This document shows positions 16,957 to 25,600 of a stretch of DNA of 27,799 nucleotides, piece after piece. The position numbers were made by a program, and so were the translations under genes. Each line of letters starts with the position of its first letter. Position 1 is the first letter of the stretch. The stretch comes from Chrysochromulina parva (Eukaryota > Haptophyta > Prymnesiales > Chrysochromulinaceae). The stretch covers positions 1 to 27,799 of the forward strand of contig PJAB01000393.1 in NCBI GenBank assembly GCA_002887195.1, given 5' to 3'. The notes under the pieces are model-generated. The model was not told the origin of the DNA. It ran no database searches and saw only the letters and a program-made list of their open reading frames with translations.

Positions 16957-17716
16957 ATCTTCGTTCATGGACCCCATGTGATATTCCTCTGATATAACAC
17001 GTAGACTCACGAAGCCACGCGTCGTACCCAGACACTCCCACATGTCTCTCAATTCACAAATGTGTCGATGGCGGTAGTCGCCGCGGGCCACACACGGGTG
17101 GAGGCAGAGGTCCCACACGCCGCTCGCCCGCCCCATCACCCGACATGTACACGCCCGCGCCACCTCGCCCACATCCACACATCGCACAGCATTCCCGATA
17201 AGTCACTCAGCTTCACCGCCGAGATCGATTCGCTGCACACCACGACCACGCCCGCACATGGACAGTTTCCAGCGCAGAGCGCCCAGCGTTGCGCCAAGCG
17301 ATGGGCGCATCGCTCCAAGCGATGGCCGTGTCGCAATGCCAGTGCCTCGTCGCGGCCCATCCCAGCCGTATCACCCATACGCAGACATGCAGCTGAGTAC
17401 AGCTGAGCCTTGTTCAGCTATGGGTGACAAGCTTCACCCATACGCTCAGCTGAGCCTCGCCCTCGTTGAATCCTTGTTGGTCTCCATCTGAAACGCCCCG
17501 GCCTCATCCGAACGCGAGCGGCATCCGCAGTCGCGTGCCGGAGGGCCTGGGCGCGCCATGTGCACGCGTGCGGCAGTGCGTGTGCGGTGCGACCCCTCGC
17601 TCACTCTCACGAATCGGTGTGGCACTGGCTCGTCGATGAATATCATCATCAAGAATCGCCCTCGGCTGCTCTGGGCATGCTGATTGCCTCCCTCATCAGT
17701 CTGATTGCCTCCATCA
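16957..17716. other. Intergenic region with short repeats and a hairpin
   Basis: 760 bp between convergent genes. TCACCCATACGC occurs at 17371 and 17434. A perfect 9-bp hairpin (TATGGGTGA / TCACCCATA, 6-nt loop) lies at 17419-17442. A 22-bp direct repeat occurs at 17645-17666 and 17713-17734, the second copy overlapping the stop of the minus-strand gene. No coding sequence is supported. Confidence 0.5.
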
Positions 17717-19933
17717 TCAAGAATCGCCCTCGGCGGCCGCCAGAGAGGTCGGCCAGCGGCTCAGCGGAGGCGGCGAGTGCGGCCTGTGCGGCAACGCCAC
17801 CGGCGATTCACTGCTTGGCCTGGAGGCGTCACTGACCGCCGAGCTGCGCGCCGAGTTGGCTGCCCGCATGGCCGCATCGATCGAGGCGGCGAGCGGCGAG
17901 GGGCTGTAGGTGTTCGAGAGAGGCGTGAGCGACGTGCTCGGAGTGAGCGAGGTAGGCGAGGACGAGGCGGCTGAGGACGCGGAGCTGGGCGAGAGGAGCG
18001 GTGGCGGTGCCCCCCGCAGCGACGCCGCTGAGCCCGGGCGCGAGAGGAATTCGAGACGACGGGGGCGGCCGAAGCTTCCAGGGCCGCCGCCCAGCCCGCC
18101 AAGGCCGCCACCCTTGTCGCCAAAGGCAGCTTCGAAGCTTCGATCGCTCAGCGAGTCCTCCTCGAGATCGGGCCGGTCGGCCAGGGAGGCGAAGCAGAGC
18201 TCGAGAGGGGGGCACGCTGGCGGATCGCGCAGCGGCTCCAGATTGCCGAACGAGGGCCTCCGCTCGTAGGCTGAGGCCGGTCGAATGCCATCAGGACCGG
18301 CGATAGCCGCAATGGGCCGCGGCACCGCCAAGGGCGCAGCGCAAGTCGTGCCGGCCGCCGGCGTCTCGGGTCGCACGGGCACACGCCAGCCGTCGCCGGC
18401 TGGCGTCTCGGGGCGCACGGGCACACGCCAGCCGTCGCCGGCTGGCGTTTCGGGTCGCGTGCGTGGCGTGCCGTGGCGCGCCGCCCCGAGCGGATCGGCC
18501 TCGGCAGGCGGCGGCTGTGGGGCATAGGAAGCGCATCGTCGGCTACAAGAGCTGGGTGGGCGCGCCGTGGAGGTGTCGCCTGGCGGCGGCTGCGACGCGC
18601 CGAGCGCGTCCGTGGGCGGCGGCGGCGGCGGCGGCGCAACCGCCGCCAGGCGCTCAAGCACGCCCGCGCCCAGACGAGCGCCCAAGTCCGCCAAGGGGAG
18701 CGGGCTCGAAAAGGGCCGCCCGGCCGAGGCGCTGTTCGGAGCACTTCCACTCGCGGAGGCGGGCTCGTGGTTCTCGGCGCCCAGCCCGTAGGGCGGCGGC
18801 GAGTCACGATGCTGCTGATGCATCACGCGCCGCAGGGGTACGCGGGCAGCTAGGGCAGCGGCCTCTGCACGCGCGCGGTACGCGCTTGATGAGGGCGGAC
18901 GCGGCGAGCGAGGCACCGGCGAGTCGCACTGCTGCTGCGGCGTGCAGCTTGCCACGCACGCCTCCCACTCGAGGGTCTCGATTGTCGTAGTCTGCCACTT
19001 GGAGCTTCGAGAGGTCGACTGCCATGTCACAGAGGCCGAGGCCGCCGTCGAGGACGAAGACCCCGAGGACGACGCCGCCGACGCATCCACCGACGCGTCC
19101 GCCGCCGAGCTCGCCGCCGACCAGGGGCGCAGGGGACCGTCGGAGGGCGCCGCGCCCTCCGCTGGCTCGGGCAGGCACCCGTCGGTGCCGCACGCACGGC
19201 TCAGCTCGAGCTCTGCTTGCCGAAGCGCCTCCTCCGTCCCGTCGTCCAGCTGCACCAAGCACGCCGGCGAGGGCGCCGGCCTGAGCTGCTTGACGCACGC
19301 GCAGGCGGTGGCCGAGATGGACGTGAGGAGGTTGTGCAGCAGCATGGTCAGCGCGGGGGTGCGCCTGCTGCCCAGCTCGTACGCCTCGTTTAGAGCGTTC
19401 GTCTTGTCTGCCTGTCGCAGGAGTGCGGCGCACACATTCTCCCGCTGGGAAGCGCCTTCGATGCATGCGCGCAGGCGCGAGAGCGCGTCCTCGGCGAGCT
19501 GTAGCGCACTCACGATTCTCTCCAGCTGATCGAGCGGGCACTGGACACCCTCGGCGCTGTCCACCCATCGCTGCAGCTCTGTCCCCTGCTGGATGATGCG
19601 CATGAGTCCGACGCAGATGCGTGAGGCGCGCGCCGTGGCCTCCGCCGTTGCCGCGGCCGTGCGCGAGGAGTGCCTTTGGGGCCGTGCGTGCGGGGGAGGT
19701 GGTCGATTGGCGCTGGTGGGCTCTCCCGGCGGCCGGTGAGGCGTGCACGCAACGCCTTCATTTGCCGGCGTGGACGGCTCTGCAGGCGGCAAGGGCAATG
19801 CCATCGGAACAGGAGTCGGCGGTGTGCCCGCGTCGACACCGATGCGCGAGCGGTGGCGGCGCGGAGTGCCAATCGTCTCCCGACGCGCCGCATCCACCTC
19901 GCATTTCATGACGGGTGAGCTGCTCCCGCGCAT
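17717..19933 (-). CDS. Large intrinsically disordered protein, function unknown
   Basis: 738 residues from ATG 19933, single exon. No domain is recognised. The N-terminal ~100 residues are Pro/Arg-rich. Residues about 105-235 look helical and folded, with regular Leu/Ala heptad-like spacing (SRICVGLMRIIQQG..., LERIVSALQLAEDAL, ALTMLLHNLLTSI). This may be a small alpha-helical domain. The rest is Ser/Pro/Ala-rich, with many SP and TP sites, an eight-Pro run, a 14-residue tandem repeat with the pattern RPETPAGDGWRVPV (two full copies plus a partial one), a Gly-rich patch, and Ser-Thr-Pro repeats near the end. It could be a cytoskeletal or signalling scaffold, but this is only a guess. The long uninterrupted frame with an ATG start supports a real gene. 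Its GC-rich composition keeps several antisense frames open as well. Confidence 0.6.
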   Translation of the reverse strand: MRGSSSPVMKCEVDAARRETIGTPRRHRSRIGVDAGTPPTPVPMALPLPPAEPSTPANEGVACTPHRPPGEPTSANRPPPPHARPQRHSSRTAAATAEATARASRICVGLMRIIQQGTELQRWVDSAEGVQCPLDQLERIVSALQLAEDALSRLRACIEGASQRENVCAALLRQADKTNALNEAYELGSRRTPALTMLLHNLLTSISATACACVKQLRPAPSPACLVQLDDGTEEALRQAELELSRACGTDGCLPEPAEGAAPSDGPLRPWSAASSAADASVDASAASSSGSSSSTAASASVTWQSTSRSSKWQTTTIETLEWEACVASCTPQQQCDSPVPRSPRPPSSSAYRARAEAAALAARVPLRRVMHQQHRDSPPPYGLGAENHEPASASGSAPNSASAGRPFSSPLPLADLGARLGAGVLERLAAVAPPPPPPPTDALGASQPPPGDTSTARPPSSCSRRCASYAPQPPPAEADPLGAARHGTPRTRPETPAGDGWRVPVRPETPAGDGWRVPVRPETPAAGTTCAAPLAVPRPIAAIAGPDGIRPASAYERRPSFGNLEPLRDPPACPPLELCFASLADRPDLEEDSLSDRSFEAAFGDKGGGLGGLGGGPGSFGRPRRLEFLSRPGSAASLRGAPPPLLSPSSASSAASSSPTSLTPSTSLTPLSNTYSPSPLAASIDAAMRAANSARSSAVSDASRPSSESPVALPHRPHSPPPLSRWPTSLAAAEGDS
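18360..18465 (-). repeat. 42-bp tandem repeat in coding sequence, about 2.5 copies
   Basis: GGCGTCTCGG or a close variant starts at 18360, 18402 and 18444, exactly 42 bp apart. The first two units are almost identical. In the minus-strand protein each unit adds 14 residues (RPETPAGDGWRVPV). Confidence 0.9.
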
Positions 19934-20163
19934 GGCAGGGTGGCGCCCGTGGAAATGAAATTTGTGAAAAAAAGCGGCAATTTGCCTCGAAACCTCTGCA
20001 TTCCTACCAAAAGTTTATGCCCACTCCTCTCCGCTGCCGTGAGAGCCGCTGAGCCGGTGAGCTGTGCGAGTGCGCGGGCCCGTTGAGCAAAACGCCAAAA
20101 AACCTGACGTGACAGGACTGAGGACCCTCGACCCTGAGTGCTGACCGGGAGCGCTACTTTATG

Positions 20164-21360
20164 TTACGCGCCGCCACACGAAAGCCTGTTGCTCACTGTG
20201 TAGCCCCCGTCAACCACTAGCGTGCTACCCGTGATGTACGTGGCATCCTCGCTGCACAGGAAGACGACAGCCTTCCCTATCTCGGAAGGCTTGCCGAGTC
20301 GCCTCCATGGCATCTGTGCCCCAAGTCGAGCAATGTCCGCCTCCGATGCGTCAAGCCAGCCTGGGCAAACTGTGTTGACTGTGTTGACGTTGATGCGCTC
20401 GTCGATCAGCTGTGAAGCGAGGCACGCGCCGAGGTGGCTAATGGCGGCCTTACTCATCGAGTATGAAGCCGCCTGCTTGGAGAGCATGGGCAGACCCATG
20501 ATCGAGGAGATGATCACCATCTTCCCTCGGCTCTCACTCCCATCGAGCGGCTCCTGAAGTTGCATCGCCTCGGCAGCGGCTTGCAGCGTATGCAGTGTTC
20601 CGAGCTGGTTGGCTTCAATGCTCCGCATCGTCTCCTTCGCGTCTTGCTCGACTAGCGACGCACGTGCGCTCAATGACCTGCTCGACCAGCAGGTTGCGTT
20701 TGTCACGACGCAGTCCAGCCTTCCGTGCTGTGAGATGGCGTGTTCGACGATGAGCCTGCCCGCTTTCTCGTCGTCGAACACATCTGCAACGACGACGCTC
20801 ACGCTCTTTGCGCCGATCGCCCTGCAGTGCGCGGCAGTCTCGTTCGCAGCCGCTTGCGAAATGTCACTGAGCACCAGAACTGCGCCCGCGCTCGCAAGCG
20901 CCACTGCCACACCTTGTCCAATCCCAGCGCCCGCACCCGTGACGAGCGCAACGCGACCTAGGAGAGGCTGGGCTCTGACCACGCTCTCGGCCTCGATGGT
21001 AAGTGCTCGGTTTGCGGTCGCAAGCGTCGCCACTGCTGCTTTCATCTGGTGGTAATATCTTGCAAGATATCGGCATGTGGTCGTGAGTGTCGCGAGTTCT
21101 GCACTAAGTCGGTGATATTGCACGGCAAGATCTCGGTTGGTGGCCACGAGTGCTGCGAGCGCCGCTCTCAGTCGGTGATAGTACACCCCACCAGCTACTA
21201 GCGCCGCTGCCGCTGCTATTGCTGCCAGCACGCGGATCTTCCTCCTCCGTGCAAAGATGATGATCCCGACCAACAGCGCCCACCGCGACAGCTGCGAGCG
21301 CCCGCGACCGCGAAAGTAGTGCAGCTTCGCGGGGCGCGAGCTGCAGGCGCGAGCGAGCAT
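20164..21360 (-). CDS. Membrane-anchored short-chain dehydrogenase/reductase (SDR)
   Basis: 398 residues from ATG 21360; the upstream extension opens with TTG. The N-terminus is basic, with hydrophobic segments at about 27-37 and 43-60. Three 21-residue repeats follow (61-123), each beginning YH and spaced as three heptads, likely a coiled coil. The SDR domain runs from about 134: LVTGAGAGIGQG (cofactor loop), DV after strand 4, N251, S285/S286, and Y300-x-x-x-K304, then PGW and the C-terminal GSTLVVDGGY. This is the classical 3-oxoacyl-ACP-reductase-like type that uses NAD(P)H. Oddities: the usual NNAG motif reads TNAT, and a 9-bp duplication repeats VNT just before the PG motif. The substrate is unknown. 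I infer a membrane-bound (ER or organelle) reductase of lipid or carbonyl substrates. Confidence 0.82.
   Translation of the reverse strand: MLARACSSRPAKLHYFRGRGRSQLSRWALLVGIIIFARRRKIRVLAAIAAAAALVAGGVYYHRLRAALAALVATNRDLAVQYHRLSAELATLTTTCRYLARYYHQMKAAVATLATANRALTIEAESVVRAQPLLGRVALVTGAGAGIGQGVAVALASAGAVLVLSDISQAAANETAAHCRAIGAKSVSVVVADVFDDEKAGRLIVEHAISQHGRLDCVVTNATCWSSRSLSARASLVEQDAKETMRSIEANQLGTLHTLQAAAEAMQLQEPLDGSESRGKMVIISSIMGLPMLSKQAASYSMSKAAISHLGACLASQLIDERINVNTVNTVCPGWLDASEADIARLGAQMPWRRLGKPSEIGKAVVFLCSEDATYITGSTLVVDGGYTVSNRLSCGGA
20992..21180 (-). repeat. 63-bp-period coding repeat, three diverged copies
   Basis: Three 21-residue units (SDR residues 61-81, 82-102, 103-123) share Y-H-x-x, A-x-L/V-A-x-L and a basic residue followed by Leu. 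At DNA level they are recognisably related but diverged. The middle copy contains the perfect 16-bp palindrome ATATCTTGCAAGATAT (21055-21070). Confidence 0.75.
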
Positions 21361-22618
21361 CTTTTTTTCTAGACCACACTCCGGCTTCTTGCTGTGAAAC
21401 GATAGTGAAACGATGTAACCGCACACGTACCGGTATGTACTGGTACGCAGGTCCGGTGTCTTGGGTGTCGAATTATAAACATTGGCTGTGAAACACAAAC
21501 GCTCAATGACGGAACTCGCTTCATCGAATCAAGGCATCGAATTCCACTGGAAAACGAGAACCTCCGCAATTCACATGAGGACAGGACCTTGCAAATTTTC
21601 CACGCGCCACACCAGCCACCCGCTCACATCTCACACAACGCCGGAAAGTAACATACATCATACTCGCGTTACTCGAGTTATATCCTGGTGGACACGTCGA
21701 CTCACGACTCGCCCCTAAACTTAGGTGGCGCCGCTGCGAACACCTATCTGCGGTGGACCGTGCTGGCCGTGGCCCCGGTGATGCGGTGTGTCTGTGTGGA
21801 TGTGTGTGTCCTCAAATTCATGGTACGAAATCTCAAATGATAATTTATCTGAGAACGTGCACCGCGGATGTGTCTCAGCCTTTCCACTTTCCTTTCCTTC
21901 CTTTCAATACCATAATGGTAAACCATACGTATGTGGCGGCACCGACTAAGCACCGACACCACCGATAACGGAACAACCGGACCGACGGACCGGCGCGCTT
22001 GCTCGCGCACCGCAATGTGCAATGACACACAAAACACACAAGATGAACCGCAACGACATGAACCAAGAATGGCCGAACGCACACACCTGGATTCTGTTCT
22101 CCGCCCCGCAGCCGCTGCCGCTGGGATATCGTGTCCGTCCCGATCTGCGCTCGACCGCACAGGAGCCGCCGCGGCGTCCTCCAAAGTAGCTCTGCCACAA
22201 AGTCACGCTCGCCACCCGACCCGCAGCGTCCAGCTGTGAGCTGAGCCGCTCTCGAGAGTAGCGTCGTCATCGCACGTGCCCCAGCTCCCTCGTGGGCTCC
22301 GCGCTCACAACGGCGCGCCACCTCCAATACCCTCAATACTATGGCCGCATCAGCGTCGCCGCCGCCACCGTCCTCGTCTCCCGCATGCGCCTCTGCGGCA
22401 CTTACATTTCCAAATTCAGCACAGTCCCAAATTCAGCACAGAGCCGAATTCAGCACTTTCGCGCCGCGCCGGCCGCTTTAGCGCGCCGTCCCATCCGGCG
22501 CGCCGTCCAGTGGGGAGAGAGCATAGTGGCGAGCACATGCCTGCTGCCCCTCTCGTCCCCTCCGGCGCGCCGTCCAGAATGGCCGTGTGTCACAAGCGTG
22601 TGTCCCAAGCGTGTGTCA
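21361..22618. other. Large intergenic region, no supported gene
   Basis: About 1.26 kb between the SDR and nucleoporin genes (both minus strand). Open frames start with non-ATG codons or are compositionally unlike protein. It has imperfect AAATTCAGCACA repeats (about 22411-22458), TCCGGCGCGCCGTCCAG twice (about 22494 and 22560), and GCGTGTGTC repeats (about 22590-22617). A minus-strand ATG near 22273, followed by a possible donor (CCAG-GTGTGTG, around 22090), could be the start of a small gene, but I cannot place its partner exon. Confidence 0.4.
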
Positions 22619-25600
22619 CTAGCGGCCGAGGGAATGGTGGAGCTCGGTGACTCGACGTCTCAGGTCCTGAGCGCTCGGGAACGTTCCCGAGTTCGCCGAG
22701 AGGATGCCGTCCAGCTCGGTCATCAGCCGTTCCAAGTCGGAGGCGATCCCCAGCTGGCGCTGCGCGGCCATGAACTCCACGCGCGCGGCTTCCCTCCAAC
22801 GGCTCAACAGCTCCACTAACCCACCGATGAGGTGGAGTCTCTGCGTCACTCGAGCCTCTGCGTCACTCTGCCTCACTCCTTGGCCGAGGTTGCGCCGGCT
22901 CCCCGCCCAGAGCTTCTGCATGAGAGGTCCGCACCGCTCCGGCGAGCCATAGCACTGGTACAGAACGGGCCATGGCACTTGCGGCCACACAGGCGGCTGC
23001 ACGCCCGCGCGGCCCGCGCAGAACATCTTCACAACTTCGCCTGGCTTCGCCTGGTCTGGGCGGGCTAGCTCGTGAGCCTCGAGGCACGCAATCACCGCGT
23101 CGGCCTGGAAGGCATATTCATTCGGAAAGTGCTTTCGAAGCTCCACCACCTCGCGCAGCAGCTCGTCGCGCTCGCGAAAGGCGGCGCGGGCGTCGACGGC
23201 GGGCAGCGCCCAGACACTCGGCGGCTGGCCGAGTATTTCCTGCAGAGCGCTCGTAATCAACTGCGGGTACTCGCGGTACGGGCGCGAAAAGTCAAGGATT
23301 GCCAGCGACGGCCGCCAGAGGCGAGCTGCCCACGCGCCCTTGAAGAGCGCGATGATGTCGAGCAGCCGGCCGCACACCTGCGCGTGGAAGTGAACAATCG
23401 CCTGACGCAGCTCCTCCTTGTCCCGTGGAGCTCCAGTGCGGTCGTCCAATGTGTGCGGCCGCAATCTTTCGAGCTCCACGTCCGCGTGGCTCAGCAGGAG
23501 TGCTTCAAGCCACTTCGCCACGTCAATCTGCAGCTTCCCGCGCTGCAGATTGTCCTCTAGCGAGCGGCGCTCGTCCGCGCCCAACCCGCCCTTCGGCGCA
23601 TAGGACAGCGCCTGATTCATATAAAAAACGCGCTTCTCGACGTGCCGACGGCGCTGCTCCAGCTGGTTAGCGCTCGGGGCTGGCGGTGGGTTCGTTGGCG
23701 CGGGAGCGAGCCCGGGCGCGGTTGGCGTGGGCGGCTGGGGTGCAGCCGAGTCGGGCCGCTCGGCGAGCTCTGCGAAGGCCATCGCTGCTTCGAGAAATCT
23801 CTCCTGGCGGGCATACAACCTCGGCAGCAGCTCGCCCGAGTCGAGCTCCTCTTCCACATGTTGCCACTTCGAGTCATCGGGCGAGCTCTCCATGAGCTTG
23901 TCGAGTGTGGCGAAGGATTCCTGCGATGAGACGAAGACGAAGCGGCTCCACACCTCGTGCGCGCGAACAAGGGCGTGCAGGAGCTCGCGGTGCTCTTGAC
24001 GAAGATCGGGCTCTGTCGTAGTCCTCACTTTGAAACGCTGCATATCGAAGACGAAACGCTCGAGGTACGGAGAGCTCTTCTCCTGAGCCAGCAGTAGCAA
24101 CATGTCGGCCCGCTGTCTGTACAGGAGCCAATAATAGGCGGCGTAGTGGAAGAGCTCATCTACCGGTTGCTGTCGCATAGCAAGGGAGAGCACCCGGAAC
24201 CCGTCGAGCCCACCGCGTTCGTTGTCGTGCGGGGTCGGCGCGCTCGACGGCTTCGGCGGCTTCTCGAGCTCCTCCACCTTCTTGAACAGCAGGTGGTAGC
24301 GACTCAAGCGCCTCACCAGACACTCCTTTTTCTTGTCAGGCCAGCCCTTGATGATCGCCATCGGATCGCCGGTCATGGCGCCGCCGCCTGCCACGGGTAC
24401 TAGCAGGCTTGTGGCGTCGCCCGTAGGATCGTCCGACCTGGCGGCGGCGAGGGGTAGTGATGCGATCCCTTGGTTGAGCAGCTCGAGTACCGCGGCCGCC
24501 CTGGCCCCATCTGTGGCGAACTTGGCACGGGACTTGAGCAGCGCGTCGAGGACCTGCGGCAGGTCGATGTGCGCCGCCACCCGGCCGAAGGCGTCGAGCG
24601 CCTTCTTGACGTTCTCGGTCCGCTGTTCAGGCTTCTCCTCCGCTTTCTTCAAGTCATCCAAACCAGTCTGCTCCTCCTTGTGCGCGTCCGAGAAGAAGGT
24701 GTGGCAGTGGCGCTGCAGTTGGGACGCCACTGGGACACCCTCGACCTTACCGAGCTCCATGAAGAGCTTCTTGGGCAGCTCGGTCTCCACGCGCGCGTCC
24801 CACTTGTCCGGCTGCGGCCGGCCGTTTGCATCCCGTTGGAGCGGCACGAGCAGATCAGAGAGGGTCATCTTGAGCAGTGCCTCACGCTGCGGCGCGTCGA
24901 GAGGCTTCGCGAGTTTGTCGAGCAGTTGCAGACGCGCCGGCTCGGGCACGGTGGCACCACCGCCGCCGCCGGGCGCGCGCGAATCGGCCGCGATCGTCGC
25001 GAGGAAGGTGGCCGCCTCCGCCGCACGCTTCGCAAAGTAGAAAAGGGCGTCGATCGCGGCAGCCTCCTGCTTCTTCAAATCCGCCTCGTCCTGAGAAACG
25101 ACGGCGCCAAGTCTGAGCGCTGGCGGAAATGCATGTCTGAGCGCTTGCGGGACATTCGGGTCGGCCAAGAGCCCCTGCCCAAGCTGGTGCATCCCGACGG
25201 CGCCACCGCCGCCAAGGGACGCGCGCGGATTCGTACCCGCGTACCCGGCAGCACCCAAGCGTCCCCAAGCTTCTCCGTGCGTCTCGATATGGTTGATGAG
25301 GCAGAGCAATTTGCCCTGGAGCTCGTTCCATCTTTCGCGAGGCTCGCACAGGCGCAAATCTTCACCGGTAGCGTTCGAGGGCTCCGGCACTTTGAGGATC
25401 AACGGCCGATCCCAATAGGGCTGAAGCAGCCTCGCGAGCACCCGGCATAGCCCGCCGTGTCTCCCGCTGTACCGCTTCTCCGCGAGCGGCACTGCCTGCC
25501 CGTGCGCCGCTGCGGTCTGCGCGACGTTCGGTGCGCCACCTTGGCCCGCGGCCATCGCCGATGATGCGCCTTCCCCCCAGCGGCGAGCCCACTCCGCGAG

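Noticed and set aside
18942..19529. Plus-strand 195-codon frame inside the disordered-protein region
   Set aside because: It is open because of GC-rich codons; the minus-strand frame is much longer, ATG-started and has internal in-frame repeats.
21744..22336. Possible small minus-strand gene with a donor site near 22090
   Set aside because: An ATG near 22273 and a GTGTGTG donor-like site exist, but no convincing acceptor or downstream exon could be found.
24470..25450. Plus-strand 326-codon frame opposite Nup155
   Set aside because: Arg/Glu/Leu-rich antisense shadow of the nucleoporin.
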